Assembly (NCBI GenBank): GCA_938045805.1 | Contig: CALIBL010000035.1 | Coordinates: 186,001-250,000, forward strand | Direction of reading: 5' to 3' | Length of the DNA stretch: 64,000 bases | Source of the DNA: an uncultured Rubripirellula sp. | GTDB lineage: Bacteria; Planctomycetota; Planctomycetia; Pirellulales; Pirellulaceae | Shown here: positions 9,783 to 18,620 of the stretch, one piece after another | Numbering within the stretch: position 1 is the stretch's first letter | Layout: each line of letters opens with the position of its first letter | Program-made: the position numbers and the translations under genes | Notes under the pieces: generated by a model | The model's database searches: none | What the model saw: the letters and a program-made list of their open reading frames with translations, nothing else | Told to the model about the DNA's origin: nothing

Positions 9783-10865
9783 ATGCGATCCGCCATCTCT
9801 GCCCTTAGCCTTCTAGCCATTGGGCTTTGCATCCTGCCATCTCAAGACGTTCTTGCTGTCGATGCCATTAAGCCAACAGTATCCCAGTGGGTACGGGCAG
9901 CTGAAACTGGCTTATTCGAATGTCAAGTTGTTGTTCCAACTGACAACGGTAAATCGGTCGCACTGGCTAACGCGAGAGTCGAAATCAAGGGAGCGAACAA
10001 ACGTAAGGCAGTCGCATTCACCGATGACCACGGCATTGCACGCCTACCTGGGATCTCACCAGGTGATTACACACTATCCGTTTGGTCTGAAAGTTATGTT
10101 GGATGGCAAGCCCTGCACTTCATTGCATCAGATGATGATCGCTTTGGCACGCTACCCAACCAAGCTTTGGTGACGCCCGCGAATATCTCCTCGGACCTCT
10201 TTTTCAAGATGGTATCTCCTTACGTTGCCGCAATCCCTGAGTTAACCAATCAAGCTGACCACACCGGTGAAACGGTTGAATCAGAAGACAATAAAACATT
10301 GCATACCGTGAAGGGAGTTCAAGTCCCTGAACTAATCCTGCGTGACGGATCGGTCGAAGGTCATCTTGTTGCAACATTAAAGACCGATGACATCAAACAA
10401 AAAGATTATTCGTTCGAACCCGTTGAAAACACCCTTGTCTTCATCGTCGACCGGCAGCTAAGAATTCATCAGACGGTCACGGATGAAGAGGGATACTTCT
10501 TTATTGAGAATGCGACATCCGGTCTCCAATCAATCATTGTTGTCGGCCGCAATGGGATTGCTGCCAGCTGTCTAATGATCGTTGACCCAACGCTTACCAC
10601 ACAGGTAACCACTACCGATGGAAAACAATTTGTGACCGACCTTGAACCAGATTCCACCTTCTCGCTGGAAATAGCAAAGGAATATGATGAGCGCGGTCTC
10701 AATTCCAACGAGGATGGGATGCTGATCCTGCCTGAGGGTACCTCCGGCGGCAACACGGGTAACCTGATTGGTGCATCTCTTCTTGGAACTGCCGCCGTCA
10801 TTGGCACCAGTTCGTACACGACCGCTACTGCGGACAGCGAGGGCACCGATCCAGGTGGAGCCTAA
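9783..10865 (+). CDS. Secreted protein with carboxypeptidase-regulatory-like domains
   Basis: A 360-residue exported protein whose signal peptide ends around VLAVDA (residue 27). Residues about 50-120 form a carboxypeptidase-regulatory-like/transthyretin-type beta sandwich (ARVEIKG, FTDDHGIARLPGISPGDYTL, SVWSESYVGWQ). A second, weaker copy lies at about 190-270 (VENTLVFIVD, TDEEGYFFIENATSG). Near the C-terminus a glycine-rich hydrophobic stretch (about 322-345) may be a membrane or anchor segment before a short acidic tail. Such proteins usually act as binding or structural modules. Its place directly after the polymerase and Wzz-like genes suggests a role in the exopolysaccharide layer, but that is inference. 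Confidence 0.7.
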   Translation: MRSAISALSLLAIGLCILPSQDVLAVDAIKPTVSQWVRAAETGLFECQVVVPTDNGKSVALANARVEIKGANKRKAVAFTDDHGIARLPGISPGDYTLSVWSESYVGWQALHFIASDDDRFGTLPNQALVTPANISSDLFFKMVSPYVAAIPELTNQADHTGETVESEDNKTLHTVKGVQVPELILRDGSVEGHLVATLKTDDIKQKDYSFEPVENTLVFIVDRQLRIHQTVTDEEGYFFIENATSGLQSIIVVGRNGIAASCLMIVDPTLTTQVTTTDGKQFVTDLEPDSTFSLEIAKEYDERGLNSNEDGMLILPEGTSGGNTGNLIGASLLGTAAVIGTSSYTTATADSEGTDPGGA

Positions 10866-10953
10866 TTCTATCCAGACGGCGAACGTTAAATCGTCCCGAA
10901 TGCGAAATGCATTCGAGTACAACCAAGCGGCATTACGGAACCAGACTGATTGA

Positions 10954-11667
10954 TCACTCAGCGGCGGAAGCTCGAGTAAAAATCTCCGCCGTAAAAAACG
11001 GATCTCGGTAACTCACTGACTGACCATGCAGACCCGCCAGTGAGATCAGTCTCTCTCTTTCAATTGGATCGAGTGGAAAATCATATTGCGTAATATGCTC
11101 ATCCACCTCCAATATCTGCTCTGGCGTAAGTGAAGTCCAACTCTCCGAGATCTCGAGAAGGAAACGTCGATTGAATTCTTCACGTGATTCATGGGATTGG
11201 CGTACCGGATCAATCCACACCAGTCGACTCTTTGCATCCATGTGCTTTACGATAAGCTCGAGCACCTTTTCGATCTCATCCATCGGGAAATGATGAAGCG
11301 AAAAACTCGCGAGAATGACAGAGGGACAGATGCTGACTGGCCGCTCTAAAAAGCTGACAATCTCGGACGACTCAGCGCAGAGCTCGCTGGCTGAGCTAGA
11401 AAGATTTGTGTTGATTCTGGCCAAGCCCGCCTGTGATACGTCAACACCGGTGTACTTGGGAACACTCCACCCACTCAGAATCTTCGCAGCCATGCTGCCA
11501 CAACCGCAACCAAGATCCCATACCTCAGCAATTTGACTCGGTGGGCTCAGATCTTGGCGAACGGCAGCCGAAATCTCAACATGCTTCATATAATTGCGTT
11601 CGATGATCTGATCATAAAGGGACCATTCGTCGAACACGGTAAATTCGTAATTGGTGATGTCTTCCAT
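10954..11667 (-). CDS. Class I SAM-dependent methyltransferase
   Basis: A 237-residue soluble protein with the Rossmann-fold methyltransferase motifs: motif I VWDLGCGCGSMAAKIL near residue 47, an acidic residue ending strand 2 (YTGVDVSQAGL), and the motif IV-like ILASFSLHHFP. The C-terminal half is helical, with a short beta end. It resembles UbiE/Methyltransf_25-type enzymes; the substrate cannot be deduced. It lies on the opposite strand to its neighbours, convergent with the secreted protein gene and divergent from the acetolactate decarboxylase gene, so it is probably transcribed alone. Confidence 0.85.
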   Translation of the reverse strand: MEDITNYEFTVFDEWSLYDQIIERNYMKHVEISAAVRQDLSPPSQIAEVWDLGCGCGSMAAKILSGWSVPKYTGVDVSQAGLARINTNLSSSASELCAESSEIVSFLERPVSICPSVILASFSLHHFPMDEIEKVLELIVKHMDAKSRLVWIDPVRQSHESREEFNRRFLLEISESWTSLTPEQILEVDEHITQYDFPLDPIERERLISLAGLHGQSVSYRDPFFTAEIFTRASAAE

Positions 11668-11862
11668 GGCTGACCAAGGGTTAAGTCAGATTGATTCTTT
11701 GAGTGCTTCGACAAAGAATCTACAACGCAATGCGAAAGTGGCATAGTACCGCGAAAGAATCGACGCCCACCTCCCTGCGCGGACGGGTCCCACTCTGCAC
11801 ACGCGTGCTATGATGCTGCCACAACATCGTACCGATGGATGAATAAAATCTGAGAAGATAAA

Positions 11863-12717
11863 ATGCCTGAATCTCGAAAGAATCTCCAGTGCACGATTTC
11901 TAGTTCTCTTTGGACGAGCATTTTGAAAGAAACCAAAAGGACGGGCGAATCCATTTCGCATCTCGTGGAGCGAGCACTCGCGAGTGAACTTGACATCGCA
12001 CACCACTCACTTTTTCAAGTATCAACAAGTCGAGCGTTAGTGGAGGGTGTCTTTGGGGGTTGCCTGACGGTCAAAGACCTGAAACAGCATGGGGACTTCG
12101 GGCTGGGAACCTACGAGCAACTAGACGGAGAGATGATCATGCTCGAAGGCAGATGTTTTCGGGTCATTCAGAATGGTCAAGCGATTGAAGTTCCAGACAC
12201 CGCAAGGGTGCCTTTCGCAACCATCACTCGCTTTACAGCAGACCTGCAAGCATCACTACAGTCTGTCGATTCTTTCCAACAACTGGAGCATGCTCTTAGT
12301 CAATTGAGACCCAGTGGAAACCTATTTGTCGGTTTCAAAATCAGGGGCCAGTTCAGTCAACTATCTCTGCGTGCGGCCTGCAAAGCTAAAGACGGGGAAA
12401 ATCTCGTCTCCGCTGTGGAACATCAAAGCGTCTTTGAAGGAAAAAACTGCACGGGAACCCTTGTTGGCTTCTGGTCACCTCCCTATTCCGCGGCCATCAG
12501 TGTTCCCGGTTATCACTTTCACTTCCTTGACGACAACCGAGAATTTGGTGGGCATGTCTTTGACCTCATCGCAACTAACCTCCGAGTTGAGCTGCATTTC
12601 GAAAGCGATATACACGTCGCGCTCCCTGAAACAGAAGAATTCCTTCGGGCCGATCTTGTGAACGACGGAAGCGAAAGCTTACGAACGGCAGAGACCGGTG
12701 AAACAAAACAGAGCTGA
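11863..12717 (+). CDS. Alpha-acetolactate decarboxylase with N-terminal ribbon-helix-helix-like domain
   Basis: A 284-residue protein. From about residue 50 it matches acetolactate decarboxylase (BudA/AlsD), which converts alpha-acetolactate to acetoin. The evidence is E61 in SRALVEGVFGG, the FGLGTYEQLDGEM strand pair, R161 in the FKIRGQFSQL segment, and the zinc triad H218/H220/H231 in GYHFHF and FGGHVFDL, with the same spacing (2 and 11 residues) as the characterised Bacillus enzyme as I recall it. The first 45 residues (strand LQCTISSSLW, then two helices ending SHLVERALASEL) look like a CopG/Arc ribbon-helix-helix unit, which is absent from the classical enzyme. No acetolactate synthase gene is adjacent. 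The ATG at 11863 gives exactly this fusion. Confidence 0.88.
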   Translation: MPESRKNLQCTISSSLWTSILKETKRTGESISHLVERALASELDIAHHSLFQVSTSRALVEGVFGGCLTVKDLKQHGDFGLGTYEQLDGEMIMLEGRCFRVIQNGQAIEVPDTARVPFATITRFTADLQASLQSVDSFQQLEHALSQLRPSGNLFVGFKIRGQFSQLSLRAACKAKDGENLVSAVEHQSVFEGKNCTGTLVGFWSPPYSAAISVPGYHFHFLDDNREFGGHVFDLIATNLRVELHFESDIHVALPETEEFLRADLVNDGSESLRTAETGETKQS

Positions 12718-12792
12718 TTACCTCCGATCATTACAACCATTACCAGTCTTTTCCTTCTTCACGAAGGTTTTCCACCTAACCCGAGTAGTCAT

Positions 12793-13503
12793 TTGCAAAA
12801 ACCCGCCGCCAAAAGGATGACCGTTTTTTGCATTCTTATCCTCATTTGTTTCTCTTGGTTCTATTTCCGCTCTAATCTGCAGATCACCGAGTTTGTTGAA
12901 CGGGAGAGTGAGCTTCGAGGCTACCTCGAACATTCACCCTACCTGACGCACGTGATCGTCTTTTTAATTTACGTCATTGCCACGGGACTATCTCTACCAG
13001 GCGCCGCAGTACTCAGCCTCTTCATTGGATGGTACCTAGGTTTTAGTCGTGGACTGATCCTCGTCAGCTTCGCGTCAACATCGGGCGCAACTCTCGCATT
13101 CTTATCGAGTCGCTACCTATTGAGACAGAAAATCCTTGATCAATATGGTGATAAGATCTCTAAAATCAACCAGCACCTCGACCGAGATGGAGCCTTCTAT
13201 CTCTTCAGCCTTCGACTGATTCCAGCCATTCCGTTCTTTCTAATCAATCTATTAATGGGACTGACTCCAATCTCAGTACGCACCTACTGGTGGGTTAGCC
13301 AGATCGGAATGCTGCCCGGCACAGCCGCCTACATCTACGCAGGATCAAATCTGCCGGATCTGAGCAGCATCACTAACTCCCATGCATCAGCAATACTTAC
13401 ACCACAATTAATTGCCGCCTTCATTTTCCTTGGTGCCTTTCCATGGATGGCCAAGTTAGCGATGAAGTTTTTCCGCCGTACAAATGATTCTGACGCCATT
13501 TGA
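12793..13503 (+). CDS. TVP38/TMEM64 (VTT/DedA-like) membrane protein
   Basis: A protein of about 236 residues with five to six hydrophobic segments. The family signature is visible in SLPGAAVLSLFIGWYLG, then GATLAFLSSRYLLRQ, then the amphipathic re-entrant part FSLRLIPAIPFFLINLLMGLTPISVRTYWWVSQIGMLPGTAAYIYAG. VTT proteins are thought to move lipids or ions across the inner membrane. The frame opens with a TTG at 12793; the first ATG is at 12817 but has its purine-rich stretch immediately adjacent, so the start is uncertain. The next gene is a flavin disulfide reductase on the same strand, a pairing seen repeatedly in bacteria, where VTT proteins and MerA-like reductases co-occur or are fused. 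Confidence 0.85.
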   Translation: MQKPAAKRMTVFCILILICFSWFYFRSNLQITEFVERESELRGYLEHSPYLTHVIVFLIYVIATGLSLPGAAVLSLFIGWYLGFSRGLILVSFASTSGATLAFLSSRYLLRQKILDQYGDKISKINQHLDRDGAFYLFSLRLIPAIPFFLINLLMGLTPISVRTYWWVSQIGMLPGTAAYIYAGSNLPDLSSITNSHASAILTPQLIAAFIFLGAFPWMAKLAMKFFRRTNDSDAI

Positions 13504-13628
13504 CACGTCGTTTCAATCACCCACACATCCTCTCGCTGCGCGTTTGAATCTCATTAAAATGATATCTGCCCGTAGTCTCCATTGATCAAGAATGCTTCCC
13601 CTGTTCAGGCCATCCTCACGGTGATTTC

Positions 13629-15122
13629 ATGAACGATGATTCAGCAGATGCAATCTGGCTACGAAATGTCAAACCCTCCAACCGCAAATCCCCAACGCCT
13701 AAAAAGAGATATCACCTAGTCGTCATTGGTGCCGGACCCGCCGGTTTGGTTGCCGCGGCTGGAGCAGCTGGTCTGGGTGCAAAAGTTGCCCTCATTGAAG
13801 CAAACAAGATGGGTGGAGATTGCCTTAACCACGGATGCGTGCCATCAAAATCACTTCTCCACGCCGCCAAAAACACGAATGCTTTCCGAAAATTCGCCGG
13901 AGATTCAAATCACTCACCAACGGGCTCCGAGTTTTCTAAGGCGATACGCCGTCTGAAGGAAATACGAGCGACACTCAGCGATCATGATTCAGTCGAACGC
14001 TTCCAAGATTTGGGGGTTGATATCTTCTTGGGACACGGAAGATTTGCCAGCCCGAGCACCATCCGCGTCAATGAGGAAACACTTAACTTCAAGCGAGCGT
14101 TGATCGCCACCGGCGCCAAAGCCGCGCAACTATCCGTTCCCGGCAGCGAAGCGGTTCCGATACACACCAATGAAACGATTTTTGATCTTTCACAGCGCCC
14201 CGATCGATTGGTCATCATCGGCGGTGGAGCAATCGGCTGCGAGATGGCGCAAGCCTTCACTAGACTTGGTACGAACGTGACACAGATTGAAAGATCCTCC
14301 CAGTTACTCGGGCGGGAAGATCCTGAGGCTTCAGAGATACTTGTAAAACAACTCCGATCTGAAGGCACAAAGGTTCTGCTTAACACAGACGTAAAGTCCC
14401 TGCACCTCACTGAGGGTCAAAAATTTGTCACGGTATCTGATGGTCACCAAGAAACGATCATTGCCACCGATGAAGTCCTTGTCTGCGTGGGCAGGACAGC
14501 CAACGTGAACCAGCTTGATTTAGGAAACGCAAACATACAATGCGATACAAGTGGCGGGATCGCTGTCAATGATTTCCTACAAACGACCAACCGCAATGTC
14601 TATGCGGCGGGAGATGTTACCAACCTCGAACGATTCACCCATGCCGCAGACTTCATGGCGAGAATTGTGATTCAGAATGCTCTATTCTTGGGACGCCGTC
14701 GTTACAGTTCGCTGACCATTCCGCGTTGCACCTACACAACACCCGAGATTGCGCATGTTGGCGTGAGCGCAGCCGAGGCTGCGAGCAACCCTGATCGATA
14801 CTCAACGCTCACAGTTCCCTTCAGTGATGTGGACCGAGCATTGATCGAAAACGACCAAGACGGCTTTGTACGAATTCACCTAAAGCGAGGAACAGATCAA
14901 ATTCTTGGTGCAACAGTCGTCCATCCGCAAGCAGGAGAAATGATCAGCACGATTTGCTTGGCGATGACTCAGAAACTAGGCCTGAAGAAAATCGCCGGAA
15001 CAATTTTTCCCTATCCCACTCAATCCGACGCGCTAAGGAAAATTGGCGACCAATACAATCGAACCCGATTAACCCCACTGGTTCAGTCGATTTTTAAAAA
15101 GTGGCTCCAATTGAACCCTTGA
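13629..15122 (+). CDS. MerA/Lpd-like FAD-dependent disulfide oxidoreductase
   Basis: A 497-residue flavoprotein of the pyridine-nucleotide disulfide oxidoreductase class I. It shows the FAD-binding VVIGAGPAGLVAA (about 31-43), the redox-active pair C65-x4-C70 in GGDCLNHGCVPSKS, the NAD(P)H-binding VIIGGGAIGCEMAQAF, the second FAD contact VYAAGDV, and a C-terminal dimerisation domain with HPQAGEM, which supplies the catalytic His/Glu. It lacks the extra C-terminal Cys-Cys pair and N-terminal HMA domain of true mercuric reductase and has no lipoyl-complex genes nearby, so it is best called MerA-like of unknown substrate. The neighbouring VTT membrane protein suggests a joint role. Confidence 0.88.
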   Translation: MNDDSADAIWLRNVKPSNRKSPTPKKRYHLVVIGAGPAGLVAAAGAAGLGAKVALIEANKMGGDCLNHGCVPSKSLLHAAKNTNAFRKFAGDSNHSPTGSEFSKAIRRLKEIRATLSDHDSVERFQDLGVDIFLGHGRFASPSTIRVNEETLNFKRALIATGAKAAQLSVPGSEAVPIHTNETIFDLSQRPDRLVIIGGGAIGCEMAQAFTRLGTNVTQIERSSQLLGREDPEASEILVKQLRSEGTKVLLNTDVKSLHLTEGQKFVTVSDGHQETIIATDEVLVCVGRTANVNQLDLGNANIQCDTSGGIAVNDFLQTTNRNVYAAGDVTNLERFTHAADFMARIVIQNALFLGRRRYSSLTIPRCTYTTPEIAHVGVSAAEAASNPDRYSTLTVPFSDVDRALIENDQDGFVRIHLKRGTDQILGATVVHPQAGEMISTICLAMTQKLGLKKIAGTIFPYPTQSDALRKIGDQYNRTRLTPLVQSIFKKWLQLNP

Positions 15123-15157
15123 GCTCATTGTCGCGAAAACTGAATCTCCAAGTAGCT

Positions 15158-15568
15158 CTAATCGCCGCCTTGATCTGCTAGAAAACAATCATCAACCGGC
15201 ACCTGCATCGCATTGGCCAACGCATTGGTCTGACTCGCCATCGCGATCACCTCAATCAGCTCTTTATACATTTCAGGTGTCATGCCACGCTGTTTCGCGG
15301 ACGCAGTGTGACTGTGGACACAGTACTCACAGTTATTGGCAGCTGAAACTGCCACATAGATCAACTCTTTAGTTAGTGGATCGAGAGCACCGGGAGCCAT
15401 AACCGTCTGCAATTGATCCCAAATCAAGCGTGCCTGAGCCGGATGATTCGCAATGACACGCCAGAAATGATTCACATAATCGGTGTTACGAACTGCCCGA
15501 ATCTCGTTCAACAATTGAGCAGCCTCAGAACTGAGTTCATGATCCTGCAAGATTGGTAATGTCGCCAT
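15158..15568 (-). CDS. AhpD-like / carboxymuconolactone decarboxylase family protein
   Basis: A 136-residue helical protein with the alkylhydroperoxidase D core. The motif C80-E-Y-C83-x3-H87 (CEYCVHSH) with preceding ELIYVAVSAAN and following RGMTPEMYKEL is diagnostic. In AhpD these cysteines and the histidine relay catalyse peroxide reduction; many homologues of this length have unknown substrates. It is convergent with the disulfide reductase gene, with a gap of about 35 bases, and both are thiol-redox proteins, which may be meaningful or coincidental. Confidence 0.85.
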   Translation of the reverse strand: MATLPILQDHELSSEAAQLLNEIRAVRNTDYVNHFWRVIANHPAQARLIWDQLQTVMAPGALDPLTKELIYVAVSAANNCEYCVHSHTASAKQRGMTPEMYKELIEVIAMASQTNALANAMQVPVDDCFLADQGGD

Positions 15569-15638
15569 CTTGAATTACTTATGCGTGAGAAAGGAGATAC
15601 AAATATGCTCGACTCTGAATACTCTTAGGCGCATCTAT

Positions 15639-17558
15639 CTACTGATTTGTCGCGGAAGACTCATGGCTTTCTATTTGTTTTCTTGCTGACTGCAATCGCC
15701 GCGATCGATCTTGCTCGCGCAGGGCCTGAATGACCTTTGATCGATCACCGCGTGATATCGGCAACTCAACGGTTTCCCCCAAGACGCCTAGCGGAACTTC
15801 TTCCATCACCCAGTCATCACTACGCTGTGTCGCGAAGGGTAGGTCCTTGTTACCTGTCGCCTGAAGATTTGCTAACGGATTACGCCCCCAAGCGTAACGA
15901 TAGTGAATCGGATTCCGCACCATGGAACTGCTAAGAATTAAACGTTTTCGGTCGTATTGTATCTGTCCGCGATCATTCTTACCTCGCTCTGCATACTGGG
16001 CGTCCGCTGGATGAAATTGTCGCGTTTCGCCGGCAATGGCAAACCCTCGAATTTCACCGTCCATTGGATCTGCCACTTCACGGTCAAAGGTTAATTCGAT
16101 GACGCCATCCAATGGCTTCATCTCAACGAGCATCGGCGGTTTCCATTCCACCTGCCCCTCAAATCCGTACTCCGTTGCCAGAGCCCACCTCGCAATTCGC
16201 TCCCCCGCTGGCAGTTTCAATTGCGGATGATACCAACGTCGCCGAAAGTCGAACGTGCTTGCGAAACCAATCTTCTCGTCACCCGATTGCAAAAGATCTA
16301 GAAAGGTCTGGTACTGTGCCTCCCGAATCTCGATTCCAGTGTTGAACATTTTTTCACTGTAATCTTCGAGGGTCTGCGGGTATCCATCGGTGCAAAGAGA
16401 AAGGATACCGAAGGGCATCTCAGGATCACCAAACGCGAGACGCCACGATCGAATCATCCCGGGAAACACCTCACGATACATCCTGACACCAAGCGTCCCG
16501 TCAAATGCGTTGTTGTAACCTTGATGAAAGATTGCGCCCTTGACGGATAGGCCTTCAAGCGGAGCAATCATTCCGGCATAGCAATGCCCTGGATAATTGT
16601 GATTGCCGATTGGCCCAGGCCTAAGATCTGAGGGTGGTTGCTTATCCGCCTCGCTTACCTCCTTTCCCTCTTGGAGCAAACGTTCTAATCGACTTGCATG
16701 CTGCTTGACCCGAGCAGCAAGATCCGCCTCTGCGTCCCATTCGGCAGCGGCCTGCTCAAATTCCATTATTTTCTGTTTGGTGGCCTCACCGTCGATACGT
16801 TGCAGAAGATCTAGGGGAGTCCACGTTTCGACCGTTGTCCCGCCTCGCGACGCGTCAATCACGCCAATTGGAACTTGAGATGCTTGGTGAATGCGTCTAG
16901 CGAACACAAATCCGATCGCGGAAAACTCCTTCGCAATCTCTGGCGTGCAAGCATTCCAGTCACCCTTGCGGAAGTGACGACGGGACCAATCACTCCATTG
17001 ATGCAGACGGGGAAAACTCAGTTGTTTTTCTGGCCCCTGAGCGTACGGGATCGTCAAAACCCTGATCAATGGATAATTGGCAGAAATGATCTCGAGAGAA
17101 CCGTTTTCGACTTTGGCAAGTTCAAACTCCATGTTGCTTTGACCACCAAGAACCCAAACGTCCCCGACCAATACATCATTCAAAACAAGTTGCTCGCCCG
17201 CCGACAAAATCTTCAAACTCCGGCCTTCGCGACTCAATGGCATTGCGGGCAACTCAACACGCCAAGCCCCATCTCCATTGACCACGGTTGATCCGGTTAC
17301 ATCACCGAATTCCGCCTGCACCTTTTGTCCAGGTGACCCCCATCCCCATAAACGAACCGGCTTATCTCGCTGCAGAACCATGCCCGACTGAAATACATTG
17401 CTAACGCAGAAACCATCCGAGATCGCCGGCACCTCAATCACATCCTCGCGAGGTAGGCTTTGAGCGATGGCGATAGACGGATGAAACCATACGAAGGTGA
17501 ACGTCCAGTGCACGATTATGTTCAACAGAAAAGGCATCGGCGGAAAAGCACGCATCAA
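15639..17558 (-). CDS. Secreted sialate O-acetylesterase-type SGNH hydrolase
   Basis: A 639-residue exported protein; the hydrophobic N-terminus ends near SIAIAQS (about residue 34). It belongs to the sialate O-acetylesterase family (SASA-like). An N-terminal beta domain (VFQSGMVLQRDKPVRLWGWGSPG) is followed by the SGNH block I VWVLGGQSNMEFEL, block II IGVIDASRGGTTVETW, and FHQGYNNAF. The C-terminal region contains the RRWYHPQLKLPAGERIARWAL segment supplying the late catalytic residues. It removes acetyl groups from sugars, probably algal or host glycans taken apart together with the sulfatases of this region. A second in-frame ATG lies one codon later. Divergent from the GDPD gene. Confidence 0.9.
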   Translation of the reverse strand: MMRAFPPMPFLLNIIVHWTFTFVWFHPSIAIAQSLPREDVIEVPAISDGFCVSNVFQSGMVLQRDKPVRLWGWGSPGQKVQAEFGDVTGSTVVNGDGAWRVELPAMPLSREGRSLKILSAGEQLVLNDVLVGDVWVLGGQSNMEFELAKVENGSLEIISANYPLIRVLTIPYAQGPEKQLSFPRLHQWSDWSRRHFRKGDWNACTPEIAKEFSAIGFVFARRIHQASQVPIGVIDASRGGTTVETWTPLDLLQRIDGEATKQKIMEFEQAAAEWDAEADLAARVKQHASRLERLLQEGKEVSEADKQPPSDLRPGPIGNHNYPGHCYAGMIAPLEGLSVKGAIFHQGYNNAFDGTLGVRMYREVFPGMIRSWRLAFGDPEMPFGILSLCTDGYPQTLEDYSEKMFNTGIEIREAQYQTFLDLLQSGDEKIGFASTFDFRRRWYHPQLKLPAGERIARWALATEYGFEGQVEWKPPMLVEMKPLDGVIELTFDREVADPMDGEIRGFAIAGETRQFHPADAQYAERGKNDRGQIQYDRKRLILSSSMVRNPIHYRYAWGRNPLANLQATGNKDLPFATQRSDDWVMEEVPLGVLGETVELPISRGDRSKVIQALREQDRSRRLQSARKQIESHESSATNQ

Positions 17559-17695
17559 TTCACTCTGAATAAAGGACTCAAGTGGCAGGTAATCTTATGT
17601 GCTAAGATCATAACAGGTTCGTGTTTGTCGAGATCGTCTTGAGCAGAACGAGATTGGATTCGACTACCTCATCAAACCGAAATAAGAGACAACTA

Positions 17696-18565
17696 ATGCC
17701 TCACAGATTTGCACGTCGCTATCACCATCTCTTGGCGTTCGCAACCCTCGCCATCGCAACCTTTGGACCGTCTTCGATAACGAGATCCGAAGAATCACAG
17801 CAGGCCAAAATCAAAATGCCGACGCGAGGAATCTGTGCTCACCGAGGCGCAAGTCAAACCCACCCGGAAAACACGCTTCCCTGCCTTCGTGAGGCGATCC
17901 GTCTGGGTTCGCAAATGATTGAGTTTGACGTCGCACTCACTCGTGATAATCAAGTGATTCTAATGCATGACAAGACCGTTGATCGCACAACCAACGGCAG
18001 CGGCCCGGTCAACGGATACACGCTTGCAATGATTCAAGAACTTGATGCGGGTGAATTCAAAGCGCCAGAATTCCAAGGGACACGGATCCCAACACTCGAC
18101 GAAGCCCTAGAGATCATGCCGGAGAACATCTGGCTGAATGTTCACCTCAAAGGATCTGAGCAGCTTGCCATTGAAACAGCCAAAATTATTCAGGCAGCCC
18201 AGCGAACCCATCAGTGTTTTCTAGCTTGCGGAAAGCAGGAAATTGAAGCAGCAAGAACGGTTGTCCCCGTCATTAAACACTGCAATATGGATCGCCAAGC
18301 AAATCACCTTCAGTATGTCGAAGAGACCGTGAGCATGAGAGCTGATTTCATTCAATTACTTGGTGGCAATACGGCAGACCCCAAACATATTGAGTTGGCA
18401 CGAAAGAACCAAGTCAACGTTAACTATTGCTGCACCAACTCGGCGGAGGTCATCAGTGGTCTCTTCAAATCCGGCGTTCAGTTCCCTCTCGTTGACGACG
18501 TTGCAGGAATGATTGAAGTGGCTGCGGAACACGGGATTGCAAGACTCGAACCTAGGTTCAGATGA
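17696..18565 (+). CDS. Secreted glycerophosphodiester phosphodiesterase
   Basis: About 289 residues from the ATG at 17696; the frame is open back to a GTG at 17621, but the chosen start begins a clear signal peptide (basic PHRFARRYHH, then a hydrophobic stretch). The GDPD signature is complete: GICAHRGASQTHPENT (HRG..., PENT), then MIEFDVALTRDNQVILMHD, providing the E-x-D metal ligands and catalytic histidine, and VDRTTNGSG. The enzyme hydrolyses glycerophosphodiesters to glycerol-3-phosphate and an alcohol, useful for phosphate scavenging in the periplasm. It stands between two divergent or convergent secreted hydrolases. Confidence 0.88.
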   Translation: MPHRFARRYHHLLAFATLAIATFGPSSITRSEESQQAKIKMPTRGICAHRGASQTHPENTLPCLREAIRLGSQMIEFDVALTRDNQVILMHDKTVDRTTNGSGPVNGYTLAMIQELDAGEFKAPEFQGTRIPTLDEALEIMPENIWLNVHLKGSEQLAIETAKIIQAAQRTHQCFLACGKQEIEAARTVVPVIKHCNMDRQANHLQYVEETVSMRADFIQLLGGNTADPKHIELARKNQVNVNYCCTNSAEVISGLFKSGVQFPLVDDVAGMIEVAAEHGIARLEPRFR

Positions 18566-18620
18566 AAACTACATTCGCTGATATGCAACCCGTTGACGAA
18601 AACAACGATTAGGTGACCGT

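Noticed and set aside
13629-15122. True mercuric reductase (merA)
   Set aside because: The C-terminal Cys pair and any mer genes are missing, so only the broader MerA/Lpd-like family is supported.
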